DNA of 64,000 bases from the NCBI GenBank assembly GCA_036508135.1, contig DATCHW010000015.1, forward strand, positions 133,125 through 197,124, in the 5' to 3' direction. A model generated the notes under the pieces. That model was not told the DNA's origin, made no database searches, and worked only from the letters and a program-made list of their open reading frames with translations. The position numbers were made by a program, and so were the translations under genes. How positions within the stretch are numbered: the stretch's first letter is position 1; every line of letters begins with the position of its first letter. This DNA comes from DATCHW01 sp036508135. GTDB lineage: Bacteria > Bacteroidota > Ignavibacteria > Tepidaquicellales > Tepidaquicellaceae. Positions 29,638 through 38,249 of this stretch are shown here, one piece after another.

Positions 29638-29869
29638 GACCGCACAAATTTCCAAAAATCAAAGGCTATAGAAGAACCTTCTATAATATATAGTGGGTGG
29701 TGCCAAAGTGCCTTTTGCTTCCACTGCCTGCTTATATCTCCGGAACGAGCCGGAAAGCAAGATTCCATTCAGGAATTGAGGCCTGTAATCAACACTTGTG
29801 AGAGCGTACCTCCCGAGTCTTTACAACTGTTGGTTCTATATAATGTTTGACTCCGGTATTTGTGCGGTC
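29638..29869 (-). ncRNA. ssrS: 6S RNA (SsrS-like regulator of RNA polymerase)
   Basis: A 232-base unannotated stretch whose ends pair perfectly over 12 bp: GACCGCACAAAT at the 5' end (29869-29858) with ATTTGTGCGGTC at the 3' end (29649-29638), then a T run. Further nested pairing is visible, such as 'AGAACC'/'GGTTCT' and 'CTTTCCGG'/'CCGGAG'. It is relatively GC-rich against an AT-rich background. It lies between zapA and rny on their strand; in E. coli ssrS also follows zapA. Size, long-hairpin form and position support 6S RNA, which binds the housekeeping RNA polymerase holoenzyme. No covariance search could be run. Confidence 0.78.
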
Positions 29870-29900
29870 AAAATTTTTGCTGTTTAAAGAACAATGTTAA

Positions 29901-30230
29901 TCAAACTGTTTTATCAATCAAATCAGATAATTCTTCAATCTTATTATTAAACTCGTTCATAAAATTAGAATAATCCTTCTCGATATCCTGCGATGCTTTT
30001 TTTTCCTTGAATAAATTTTCAGCGATATTTAATGCAGTTACTATTGCTATAGTCTCTCCGGATTGATTGGGTGACTCAAAGTTAATCCTTTGCATTACAT
30101 TATCAACGTAATTCGCCACTTTTTCTACTTCAGCCGGATTTTCACCCTGCAAATTATACTCACTGTTGAATATTTTGACTTTTGTTCCTGTGTTTTTCAT
30201 TGAACCAACATTTTGATTTTTACCGGTCAA
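29901..30230 (-). CDS. zapA: cell division protein ZapA-like
   Basis: Small FtsZ-ring stabiliser, 109 aa. The N-terminal 'TKVKIFNSEYNLQGENPAEVEKVANYVD' beta-hairpin/helix is followed by 'TAIVTALNIAENL'-type helix and a coiled C-terminus, the ZapA layout. Two starts are possible, 30230 or the internal Met at 30200; the latter gives the usual length. It lies 8 bases after a coiled-coil gene and just upstream of the 6S RNA. Confidence 0.85.
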   Translation of the reverse strand: MTGKNQNVGSMKNTGTKVKIFNSEYNLQGENPAEVEKVANYVDNVMQRINFESPNQSGETIAIVTALNIAENLFKEKKASQDIEKDYSNFMNEFNNKIEELSDLIDKTV

Positions 30231-30238
30231 ACAATTAA

Positions 30239-30631
30239 TTAATAATCAAATTCTTTTTTATCATCATCGTACTGCTCTAAATGAACATCTATTCTTGATA
30301 TAAGTTCCTGAATTCTGGACTTAAGGTGCTGCTTATCCTGTACGGATAACTTATTGTTGTTTGTATTTAATAACAAATTTTTTAAATCAGAAATTTCTTT
30401 ATCTTTAAAAACTGAATCTGAATTTATTTTAGATAGCTGTAATTTTAGTTCTGTAATTTTGTTGTTTAAATCCCTTAAATTGTCTTTTAAGTCTGTGTTT
30501 TCCTCCTTGATTTCTTTGTAAGTTTTAACAAAATCTTCCACTTTCCTGCAAAGTCTCTCAAGCGCCTGCTGCTGAGTTTCTTTCAGTTTTTCAAAATTAT
30601 CCCTGTTTACTTCAGTTGAATTATCGTTCAT
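30239..30631 (-). CDS. coiled-coil protein, possibly cell-division related
   Basis: A 130-aa soluble protein that is almost entirely heptad coiled coil ('LKETQQQALERLCRKVEDFV', 'LRDLNNKITELKLQLSKI'). It has no enzyme motif. It sits tightly between pheT (13-base gap) and zapA (8-base gap). The position recalls ZapB-like or unnamed helical proteins next to zapA in other genomes, but I do not recognise the family from sequence. Confidence 0.7.
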   Translation of the reverse strand: MNDNSTEVNRDNFEKLKETQQQALERLCRKVEDFVKTYKEIKEENTDLKDNLRDLNNKITELKLQLSKINSDSVFKDKEISDLKNLLLNTNNNKLSVQDKQHLKSRIQELISRIDVHLEQYDDDKKEFDY

Positions 30632-30644
30632 TGAATTTGTATAT

Positions 30645-33038
30645 TTAGCTTCTTAATTCAATATTTAATTCTTTTTTAAGATTACTAATTAATTTATCAA
30701 CCTGCTTATTTACGTCATCATCTGTCAGAGTCCTCTCATCTGACTGAAATTCGAGCGAGAATGTCATACTTTTCTTTCCAATTCCTAATTTCCCGTCATC
30801 ATATAAATCAAACAACGTTACACTCTTGAGATTTCTTCCACCCGAATTCTTTATCACTCCGGATATATCCGAATAATGCACTTTATTTTCAACCATTAAA
30901 GCCAAATCCCTTTTTACGATGGGATATTTTGATGTTAATATGTATTCTTGCTCTGTCTTTTTTTCTTTAAAAAGAACATCAAGATTGAGTTCACATAACA
31001 ATAAATTCTTCTTAATATCAAATAATTCCAAAAATCTGTTATCTACTTTCTCTAATTTCCCAAAGACCTTATTATTTGCTTTAAGCTCAATAGTGTTAGT
31101 CATAGTATTATAATAAATATATCTCTCAATTTCAAGATTTAATTTAGACAAAAACATTTCCAGTTCACCTTTGAGGTCGGTAAGCTCAAACACATCTTCT
31201 TTGTTTGTATAATATTCCATATCGTTCCTGCCGCATAATGCAAAGCATAGATTAGTCTTTTCTCCGAACCTGTTCCCCCTATCAAAAAAAACTTTACCTA
31301 TTTCAAATTGCTTTAAAGAAACATCGTTGCCGGAATTATTGATGTTGTTTTTTGCTATATCAAGCATTCCGTAAGTGAGATTTTCTCTCATCGAATTCAT
31401 TTCAACTGAATTAGGATTCTCAATCTTTACAAATTTTTCGTTGAAGTGTTTAAGAATATTCGCATCCTGCTGACTATAAGAAATAATCTCATTAAATCCT
31501 CTGCCTTTGAAATGCTCCCTAACCTCATTTTCAAATTTACGATTATCTTCCGTATTCTCAAATTTTGATGCTACATTTATTGAGAATGAAAAATCACATT
31601 CAATTTTTTCATATCCGTATAATCTGGCAATTTCTTCAATCAAATCCGCTTCCCTTGTTATATCATATCTCCTGAATTCCGGAATTTCGAAAATCTGGGT
31701 TTTATCTTTTTTTCCCGAAAAATTAATTTCTATTTTTCCCAATAAATTTTTAATGTCTTCATCAGTAAATTTTATACCAAGTAATTTTTCTGCTTTTTCT
31801 TTACGAACTCCAACGAATAATTTTTCAAATTTTTCCGGATACACATCTGATAAGTTCTTACAAATTTCTCCGTTTGCAATTTGCTTAATAAGTTGTGCTG
31901 CTCTGTTTGATGCATAAACTACATTTTCTATATCTACACCTCGTTCAAATCTCTGCGAAGCATCTGTTTGAAGTCCAAGTTTTTTAGAGTTTTTTCTGAT
32001 ACTAATCGGATCGAAATATGCACTCTCTATGAAAATGTTTTTAGTCTTTGATGTTATTTCGGATAGTTCTCCGCCCATAATGCCGGCAATACCTGAATAA
32101 CCTTCTCCATCACAAACCATCAGGGATTTATCATTCAGAACTCTTTCTTTAGAATCGAGAGTTACAAATTTATCCCCTTCTTTAGCGGTCTTTACGATAA
32201 TTTCTTTTTTTCTTATTTTATCATAATCGAAAGCGTGAAGCGGCTGCCCTGTTTCAAGCATTACGAAATTTGTAATATCCACAACATTGTTCAAAGGTCT
32301 TAAACCCACAGATTTCAGCCTTTCTTTAAGCCATACAGGGGAATCCTTTATTTCCACATTTTTTATTACTCTGCCGGTAAATCTTTTACAGTGTTCAGGG
32401 CTTTCAATTTTGATAGAAATCATTTCTTCAGTCTTACAATCAGACTCGATAATTTTAATTTCGGGTTTGTTTATTTTTCTATCAAAAATCGCTGCAATTT
32501 CCCGTGCCATACCTATTTGCGAGAATAGATCACCTCTGTTTGGTGTGACTCCTATTTCGAATAACACATCATTTGCTTTTATATAATCAGCAAAATGCAT
32601 TCCAACCTTAGCATCTTCATCTAAAACCATAATTCCGGTATGATCTTCTGATAGTCCGATTTCATCTTCCGCACAAAGCATTCCTTCGGAAATTTCTCCG
32701 CGTATTTTAGATTTTTTAATTTCAAAATTTCCTTTGGGAACAATTGCCCCGGTTAAAGCGAGGCATACTTTCTGACCTTTTTCAACATTTGGTGCTCCAC
32801 AAACAATATCAAGTATCATTTCACCTGAATTTACTTTGCAAAGCGTTAATTTTTCTGCATTTGGATGTTTTAAAGTTTCTAAGACCTCGCCTATAACAAA
32901 ATTTTTGAATTTATCAGATTCATATTCTACCGATTCAATATCGAGACCGGAAGAAATCATCAACTGCTCAAAATCTTTAAAATTTTCAATTTTGAGCCCG
33001 GGAATATATTCTAATATCCAATTTAAACTTATTTTCAT
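30645..33038 (-). CDS. pheT: phenylalanine-tRNA ligase beta subunit
   Basis: Charges tRNA-Phe together with the alpha subunit. The 797-aa protein has the full bacterial domain order. An EMAP-like tRNA-binding domain is at ~40-150 ('VLETLKHPNAEKLTLCKV'). B3/B4 carries 'GIMGGELSEI', then come the B5 helix-turn-helix and the synthetase-like core. A C-terminal anticodon-binding (FDX-ACB) domain starts near 'SKYPIVKRDLALMVE'. pheS is not in the window, so the two subunit genes are separated here. Confidence 0.95.
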   Translation of the reverse strand: MKISLNWILEYIPGLKIENFKDFEQLMISSGLDIESVEYESDKFKNFVIGEVLETLKHPNAEKLTLCKVNSGEMILDIVCGAPNVEKGQKVCLALTGAIVPKGNFEIKKSKIRGEISEGMLCAEDEIGLSEDHTGIMVLDEDAKVGMHFADYIKANDVLFEIGVTPNRGDLFSQIGMAREIAAIFDRKINKPEIKIIESDCKTEEMISIKIESPEHCKRFTGRVIKNVEIKDSPVWLKERLKSVGLRPLNNVVDITNFVMLETGQPLHAFDYDKIRKKEIIVKTAKEGDKFVTLDSKERVLNDKSLMVCDGEGYSGIAGIMGGELSEITSKTKNIFIESAYFDPISIRKNSKKLGLQTDASQRFERGVDIENVVYASNRAAQLIKQIANGEICKNLSDVYPEKFEKLFVGVRKEKAEKLLGIKFTDEDIKNLLGKIEINFSGKKDKTQIFEIPEFRRYDITREADLIEEIARLYGYEKIECDFSFSINVASKFENTEDNRKFENEVREHFKGRGFNEIISYSQQDANILKHFNEKFVKIENPNSVEMNSMRENLTYGMLDIAKNNINNSGNDVSLKQFEIGKVFFDRGNRFGEKTNLCFALCGRNDMEYYTNKEDVFELTDLKGELEMFLSKLNLEIERYIYYNTMTNTIELKANNKVFGKLEKVDNRFLELFDIKKNLLLCELNLDVLFKEKKTEQEYILTSKYPIVKRDLALMVENKVHYSDISGVIKNSGGRNLKSVTLFDLYDDGKLGIGKKSMTFSLEFQSDERTLTDDDVNKQVDKLISNLKKELNIELRS

Positions 33039-33078
33039 ACTATAAATATAAAAAATTGTAATCCCACTTTAAATATAA

Positions 33079-33117
33079 AAATAAAAAACCTGAATGAACT
33101 GTGTCCATTCAGGTTTT
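33079..33117 (-). terminator. Rho-independent terminator
   Basis: A 12-bp perfect stem (33085-33096 with 33106-33117) whose minus-strand product ends in a T run. It closes the lysine-rich secreted protein gene before pheT. Confidence 0.88.
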
Positions 33118-33143
33118 CTTTTAAAAACCAAAGGTATCAAATA

Positions 33144-33749
33144 TTATTCACCTTCTTTTTTAGGTTCCTTTTTTATTGGTTCCTTAACAGGTTCATTAGT
33201 TTCTTCCCTTTTATATTCTCTTCCTTTTTTCTCTGTTTTTTCAGTATCGTAGGTTTTAGGAGGAGTATATGTGTTGTTACCATTCGTGTTCGTTTTTGGA
33301 ATCGATGTTTTAACGGTCGTCCTAACCCGGCTTGAACGTTTGCTATATCTTTTCTTTGAACCTCTTTTTTTCAAAGCTTTCTTTTTCGAACTACTGGATT
33401 TTTTGGATCCTTTTTTCTTACTTGTATATTTTCCTCTTTTTTTGCTCGTTTTTTTTGAAGCGGTTTTCTTCTTTGAGGAAGAAGTTTTCTTCTTACCGGT
33501 TGTTTTCTTCTTCGCAGTTGTTTTCTTCTTTTTCGAACTTGTTTTAGAGGATTTCTTTGATTTGGTGTTCTTCTTAGTACTTTTTTTCTTTTTAGAATTC
33601 GATTTTAAATTCTTTTTAGTTGTTTGTTCGGTCTTCTTGGTCGGGTTTTTACTTTGCTCTCCGTTTGCTCTCGCATCCGAAAAACCAAACAGACTACTAA
33701 ATATAAAAGAAAAAAGAATGAAAGAAGTTACCAACATTCTTTTCGTCAT
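33144..33749 (-). CDS. secreted lysine/serine-rich low-complexity protein
   Basis: A 201-aa protein with a signal peptide (~1-28, 'FSSLFGFSDARANG'). The mature region is built from 'KKTTAKKKTTGKKKTSSSKK'-type repeats, extremely basic and histone-H1-like in composition. The last ~50 residues turn acidic/basic with Pro and Glu. Nothing catalytic is visible. Export of such a polycation suggests binding to DNA, polysaccharide or lipopolysaccharide outside the cytoplasm; this is speculation. It has its own terminator. Confidence 0.75.
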   Translation of the reverse strand: MTKRMLVTSFILFSFIFSSLFGFSDARANGEQSKNPTKKTEQTTKKNLKSNSKKKKSTKKNTKSKKSSKTSSKKKKTTAKKKTTGKKKTSSSKKKTASKKTSKKRGKYTSKKKGSKKSSSSKKKALKKRGSKKRYSKRSSRVRTTVKTSIPKTNTNGNNTYTPPKTYDTEKTEKKGREYKREETNEPVKEPIKKEPKKEGE

Positions 33750-33861
33750 GCTTATTACTCCTTTTTAAATTTCTAAAGATTAGACAACTTAATTTAATCA
33801 ATTTAAAGAAACAATTCATTTTTTCACTTTCAACTTGGTTTATCTTTAAATATTTTAAAAT

Positions 33862-34968
33862 ATGGCTAAAAACAGCGTATATAATAAGACTGTTGTTGTT
33901 GCAATGAGCGGCGGAGTGGATTCTTCGGTAGCAGCAGCTTTATTAAAAGAGGAAGGATACAGTCTCATTGGGGTTACATTAAAGACCTGGGGATTTGATG
34001 ATTTTCCTGAAAAAGATTCAGGATGCTGCTCGCTTGAGACTATTTATAACGCAAAAAACGTATCTGAACAGCTTGGTTTCCCTCATTATACACTTGATTT
34101 TACGGAACGATTTAATGAAACGGTGATTACAAATTTCATTGATGAATATATGAAGGGGCATACTCCCAATCCCTGCGTGCTTTGTAATAAAGTAATTAAA
34201 TGGGGGGCTCTGCTTGAAAAAGCAGAATCGCTGGGGGCTGATTACATTGCAACCGGACATTATGCTAAATTGCGGTATAACGAAAACAGTAAAAGATATA
34301 ATATCGCTGTATCAGGGGATAATAAAAAAGACCAAACATATGCATTATGGCGTCTCTCCCAATACGCTCTGAGTAAAACTTTATTCCCTCTCAGTCATTT
34401 TAATAAAACCAAAATAAGGGAAATTGCAAAAGAGATGAACTTAAAGCCGGCTGAAACTCCTGATTCACAGGAAATCTGCTTTGTCCCTGACAATAACTAT
34501 CGTGAACTTTTACAAATAAGAGTTCCTGATTTGGATTTAAAATATGGTAACGGGGACATTATTTATAAAGGTAATAGAATAGGAAAGCATAAAGGCTTTG
34601 CATATTATACTATTGGACAAAGAAAAGGTCTGAACGTATCTCTCGGAAAGCCGGTATATGTATCTAAAATTGATGCTGAGAATAATATTGTCTTTGTTGA
34701 CGACGAAAATTATTTATATAATCCGGGTTTTATTACTAAAGAAATAAATCTTATGTTATATGAAAAACTTGATAAGCCGGTATCTGCCAAAGTGAAAATC
34801 CGTTATAAAGACGAAGGTTCTGACGCTATCGTTGAACAAGTTGATGATGAGAGAATAAAAGTAATTTTTAATAAACCGAAAAAGTCGATAACACCGGGAC
34901 AATCAGCTGTTTTTTATATAGGGGAAGACGTACTCGGAGGTGGAATTATTGACGAAGTGATATCTTAA
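33862..34968 (+). CDS. mnmA: tRNA-specific 2-thiouridylase MnmA
   Basis: Thiolates U34 of tRNA-Lys, -Glu and -Gln. The 368-aa protein has the PP-loop 'VVAMSGGVDSSVAA', the catalytic Cys in 'PNPCVLCNKVIKW' and a second Cys in 'DSQEICFVPD'. The C-terminal beta-barrels end with 'VLGGGIIDEVIS'. A diverged duplicate of exactly this C-terminus lies 6 kb downstream, which makes the mnmA 3' end one border of an accessory island. Confidence 0.95.
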   Translation: MAKNSVYNKTVVVAMSGGVDSSVAAALLKEEGYSLIGVTLKTWGFDDFPEKDSGCCSLETIYNAKNVSEQLGFPHYTLDFTERFNETVITNFIDEYMKGHTPNPCVLCNKVIKWGALLEKAESLGADYIATGHYAKLRYNENSKRYNIAVSGDNKKDQTYALWRLSQYALSKTLFPLSHFNKTKIREIAKEMNLKPAETPDSQEICFVPDNNYRELLQIRVPDLDLKYGNGDIIYKGNRIGKHKGFAYYTIGQRKGLNVSLGKPVYVSKIDAENNIVFVDDENYLYNPGFITKEINLMLYEKLDKPVSAKVKIRYKDEGSDAIVEQVDDERIKVIFNKPKKSITPGQSAVFYIGEDVLGGGIIDEVIS

Positions 34969-35410
34969 TAGAACAGATAACTTGTTGAGTGAAGCGGGGT
35001 ACCCACCGGGTCAATCCCGATTCCCCCTCTGGTTACAATGCTCTGCGTTGTAACCTTACATTTCCGCTCATTTCCCCCTCTGGTTACAATGCTCTGCGTT
35101 GTAACCTTACATTTCCGCTCATTCAAGTTTGTCGAATTTAATCCTCCCCCTTTTTATCATTCCTGCCTCCGAGCCGGAATCCGGTTCTTACATCACTTCC
35201 CCCTTCGGAGGGGGATTAGGGGGATGATTTTTTCGCCCTTGTTGGTGTTTAAGCGAAGCGCCACCAACAAGAATGATATAACCTGTGCTGTCAGGTGTTT
35301 CCACCTGACAGATGATAAATTTTCATACATAGACATCGGTCTACCCATCTGTTTTTTTCTCTATTATATCTTTCACAATAAATCCTTATTTTTTATTAAA
35401 AACCGATTAT
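34969..35410. repeat. block of palindromic intergenic repeats after mnmA
   Basis: Non-coding. It holds a two-copy 51-bp tandem repeat (35021-35122). Several strong inverted repeats follow: CTTGTTGGTG...CACCAACAAG around 35240-35272, and CTGTCAGGTG/CACCTGACAG around 35288-35311. No gene is seen. It forms the left edge of the accessory island. Confidence 0.75.
35021..35122. repeat. tandem 51-bp repeat, two copies, each with an internal palindrome
   Basis: Two identical 51-bp units in direct order (35021-35071 and 35072-35122). Each contains the hairpin GGTTACAA-9 bases-TTGTAACC. Confidence 0.92.
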
Positions 35411-35566
35411 ATGCCTTTAAGCTGGAACGAGATAAAAAATCGTGCAATTAAGTTTTCCAAAGAATGGGAGAATGTCTCATCAGAAAAAGCTAAGCCAAAT
35501 CATTACAGAATTTTAACACGAACTAATTCTATATCTTTACAAATAAAGGTACTACAAGTTTATTAA
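35411..35566 (+). pseudogene. N-terminal remnant of class I SAM-dependent DNA methyltransferase (MmeI/type IIG-like)
   Basis: ATG 35411 starts 'MPLSWNEIKNRAIKFSKEWE', which is how large class I DNA methyltransferases of the MmeI-like group begin. Similarity stops after about residue 27 ('NVSSEKA'). The frame then reads unrelated residues and ends at 35566. The matching C-terminal end of such an enzyme is found at 36934-37176, so a once intact gene of ~3 kb has lost its centre. Confidence 0.72.
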
Positions 35567-35599
35567 TTTTAAGAAATTTATAAATTTATTTTCAAAAAT

Positions 35600-36073
35600 A
35601 TGAATATTAATATTACAACACTAGTAATTCCCTTATTAAGTATCTTCGGATCAGTTATTTTATCGGTCCTTGGTTCTTTTCTTTATTTAAGACAAGCGAA
35701 GATTGACTTAAAGAAGGAATATGAGAAGCGTTTTAATGAAAAGAGATGGAATACATACAATATATTTACAGAAAATGTTATTAAAGTTATTAAACTTTTA
35801 TCAGAGGAACATGACAATTCGATTAATGATTTAAACTTAGGTTTCCAAAAATTTGTTGCCGAATTTTTGTTGGTAGGTTCTGATGCAGTTGTTACTTCTT
35901 ATAAAGAATGGCGAGTATTATCACATGTAAATGGTCCAAGGGAAAGAGAGACAATGGAAGCATTATTTAATGTTGTGATTGAAATGAGAAAGGATTTAGG
36001 AAATCAATATACTAAGGTCAAACTGCAAGATTTACTTGGAATGATTGTTCCTAATTATCGGAGATCACTCTAA
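35600..36073 (+). CDS. small membrane-anchored protein of unknown function
   Basis: A 157-aa protein with one N-terminal transmembrane helix (residues ~7-30, 'VIPLLSIFGSVILSVLGSFLYL'), followed by a helical cytoplasmic domain. The motifs are 'FVAEFLLVGSDAVVTSYKEWR' and 'VIEMRKDLG', shared by a common but uncharacterised bacterial family. It lies between the two halves of the broken methyltransferase and 63 bases before the next gene. Its codons are AT-rich like the following gene, so the two were probably acquired together. Confidence 0.72.
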   Translation: MNINITTLVIPLLSIFGSVILSVLGSFLYLRQAKIDLKKEYEKRFNEKRWNTYNIFTENVIKVIKLLSEEHDNSINDLNLGFQKFVAEFLLVGSDAVVTSYKEWRVLSHVNGPRERETMEALFNVVIEMRKDLGNQYTKVKLQDLLGMIVPNYRRSL

Positions 36074-36136
36074 TAATTGAGGTTGTCATTGTTAAGCATA
36101 CAATAAAAATAAATTTATAAAAACAAATAATAATTA

Positions 36137-36928
36137 ATGAAGGAATTAAATTATCCAGATATCCTTAAGGTAGAAGATACATTTAATGAATTTGTACTCT
36201 CTGTAGGTGGACGACTTGTAAAAGATCTAATTGCTGATAATTCAAATCCTGACTTGAACGCTGATTATTTTTTTGAAAACCAAGAATTTATAATTGCAGA
36301 GTTGAAATGTTTACAAAAAGATGGCTTAAGTGAAGATAAAGGAAATAACAGATTATTAGAAATTACAAAAAATGTTTTTGAAGGTAAATCGACAAATAAA
36401 AGAGAAATATTTTTATGGACATTGGGATTGATTCCAATGCCAAAAGAAATTTTTAACGGTATACGAAAAATTGTAAGGAGAGCTTTTGAAACACATGTTA
36501 AAAAAGCTCAAAAGCAAATAAGAGCTACAAAAATAATGTTAAATAGTCCTAATGCTAAAGGAATAATATTGTTATGTAATGATGGATATTATTCATTAGA
36601 TCCTTCTTTAATGTTTGGCTTTTTATGTGAATTGATGCAAGACAATTTTAAAAAATCAAATGAAATCGATGCCGTAGTTTATTTCACAGTAAATATTCCT
36701 TCAAAAGATGATACGGATAAGTATGAATTGATGGTTTGGATACCCGCATATAAAACAGATAATAGTCCTCTTGGAAATTTTGTAAATAATTTAGGAAAAA
36801 AGTGGTGGAAATTCTACAAAAAGAAAATTGGGGAAGAAAACCTAGATACTCCACATTATACTGGTCAAAATGCTTTAGATAAATTAAAACAATTAAAAAC
36901 AATAAAAAAGAAAAAGGTAAAAAAATAA
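36137..36928 (+). CDS. uncharacterised protein with PD-(D/E)XK-like motif
   Basis: A 263-aa soluble protein I do not recognise as a named family. Near the N-terminus, 'NPDLNADYFF' is followed 12 residues later by 'FIIAELKCL'. That is an Asp...Glu-x-Lys spacing on a predicted beta-strand pair, as in PD-(D/E)XK nucleases. A later strand 'AKGIILLCNDGYYSLDP' could complete the fold. The C-terminus is Lys-rich. It sits inside the scar of a DNA methyltransferase gene beside a membrane protein, suggesting a cargo or defence gene. Nuclease activity is inference. Confidence 0.6.
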   Translation: MKELNYPDILKVEDTFNEFVLSVGGRLVKDLIADNSNPDLNADYFFENQEFIIAELKCLQKDGLSEDKGNNRLLEITKNVFEGKSTNKREIFLWTLGLIPMPKEIFNGIRKIVRRAFETHVKKAQKQIRATKIMLNSPNAKGIILLCNDGYYSLDPSLMFGFLCELMQDNFKKSNEIDAVVYFTVNIPSKDDTDKYELMVWIPAYKTDNSPLGNFVNNLGKKWWKFYKKKIGEENLDTPHYTGQNALDKLKQLKTIKKKKVKK

Positions 36929-36933
36929 AGGAA

Positions 36934-37176
36934 TTGAGACAGGAAGTTTTGAACTTAAGAAAAGAATATCCAGACAGTAGTCTTGCAGACTTATACGACC
37001 CGATTTCAATGTGGAAGGAACTCGTGGATGCATATAAACACCTTGATAAAGAGGTTGACCTCTTCTACCGTCCTCAGCCATTCCCGACAGAGCTCTCCCG
37101 CCTCGAATTCCTCTTCGACTTCTACAAAAAATACACAACCCCAATGTTCGCAGAAGAGAAGAAGAAAAAGAGATAA
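36934..37176 (+). pseudogene. C-terminal remnant of class I SAM-dependent DNA methyltransferase (MmeI/type IIG-like)
   Basis: About 80 codons encode 'LRKEYPDSSLADLYDP', a Leu/Asp-rich helix 'HLDKEVDLFYRP' and 'RLEFLFDFYKKY'. This is the typical C-terminus of MmeI-like type IIG DNA methyltransferases. There is no proper start (only TTG 36934), and the body of the enzyme is missing. The central part is noticeably richer in C and G than its neighbours. It pairs with the N-terminal remnant at 35411. Confidence 0.75.
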
Positions 37177-37412
37177 TATTTTCAAGAGGGTTTTAATAAT
37201 GTGATGAAACTTGGCGATTTAAAATTAGCAAAATAATTTTAAATAAGGAGAAATAAAACGAATATAACAGAAATAAAAATATTATTTATTATGAGATTGA
37301 ATTATGTGTTTGTGGAAATCCAGGAAAAGATTTATTGATGATTAAGAATATAATGAAAAAAATTAATACTTCAGAAAGTAGAAATATAAAATTTTAAAAA
37401 TAATTATCTATT

Positions 37413-38249
37413 ATGAAATTTCAGTCTGCAAGATGTCCAAGTTGTAACGGGGAGCTTCAAGTTCCCGAGGAGAAAGATATTGTAAAATGTATGTATTGTG
37501 GAAATTCAATAATCGTTAGAGAAGTAATAAATCAAAATATTCCTAAAGAGAATTTTATGAACCTTGCCGAGACAGAACTTAAACTGGAAAATTTTGAAAA
37601 AGCCCTCGAATATTACAATAAAGTATTAGAGATAAATCCTCAAAGTTATATTGCATGGTGTTATAAGGCAGCAACTGCTGTTGCAATTAATGCACAAAAT
37701 GGTGTTTTCAGATTTAGTGATGAAGTATTAATTTATTTTAATAACGCAATGAAATACGCTTCAGAGGAAGGAAAAATCGTTATAAAAAAATCTTTATTAC
37801 CATATTTATTAGATAAAAATCTTGTGGTTGCCGTAGATTCATCAGAATTCAGCAATTATATGAAAAAAGCTATGAGGGAACCATATGTTGATAAGTTGAA
37901 AAAAGTATTAGAATATTTTCCAGAAGACGAGATGATTTTGAAAAGAATTGATGAAATAAATCAAGAAATACAAGTATTGAATAGATTAATAAACAAAGAA
38001 AAAACAGAAGAAAAAGAAAAAAAAGAAAAATCTGAAAAAGAAAACCGCAGATATAAGCGAAAAGAATCCAACAAGCAATGGCTTGGGGCATTTATTTCTC
38101 TTGGGACTGTTTTAGGTCTTATTTTAGCATTAGTAAATATTAATGAAGGAAATACAAAAATAGGACCATGGTGGATTTTTATTGGTGTGTTTATTGGTAT
38201 TATGACATATATAATATTTGCAACAATAAGATATTTAATCGAAGAATAA
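37413..38249 (+). CDS. zinc-ribbon / TPR / two-helix membrane protein
   Basis: A 278-aa protein of composite design. An N-terminal zinc ribbon has paired Cys in 'CPSCNGEL' and 'CMYCGN' (residues 8-31). It is followed by one or two TPR-like helical pairs ('NFEKALEYYNKVLEINPQS'), a charged coiled stretch ('KEKTEEKEKKEKSEKE') and two transmembrane helices at the C-terminus (~228-245 and 252-272). Similar zinc-ribbon membrane proteins are common, but no function is known. It stands alone in the island. Confidence 0.72.
   Translation: MKFQSARCPSCNGELQVPEEKDIVKCMYCGNSIIVREVINQNIPKENFMNLAETELKLENFEKALEYYNKVLEINPQSYIAWCYKAATAVAINAQNGVFRFSDEVLIYFNNAMKYASEEGKIVIKKSLLPYLLDKNLVVAVDSSEFSNYMKKAMREPYVDKLKKVLEYFPEDEMILKRIDEINQEIQVLNRLINKEKTEEKEKKEKSEKENRRYKRKESNKQWLGAFISLGTVLGLILALVNINEGNTKIGPWWIFIGVFIGIMTYIIFATIRYLIEE

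Noticed and set aside
29638..29869. SRP RNA or tmRNA for this RNA gene
   Set aside because: There is no SRP GGAA-type apical loop with the expected asymmetric bulge, and no tRNA-like ends or tag frame. A long closed hairpin next to zapA fits 6S RNA better.
33271..33768. Long Phe/Leu-rich plus-strand frame
   Set aside because: It is the complement of the lysine-rich repeats (AAG/AAA read as CTT/TTT) of the secreted protein gene; it has no features of a real protein.
35038..35451. Plus-strand frame of 137 codons after mnmA
   Set aside because: It runs through the 51-bp tandem repeats and other palindromes and repeats itself accordingly; not a gene.
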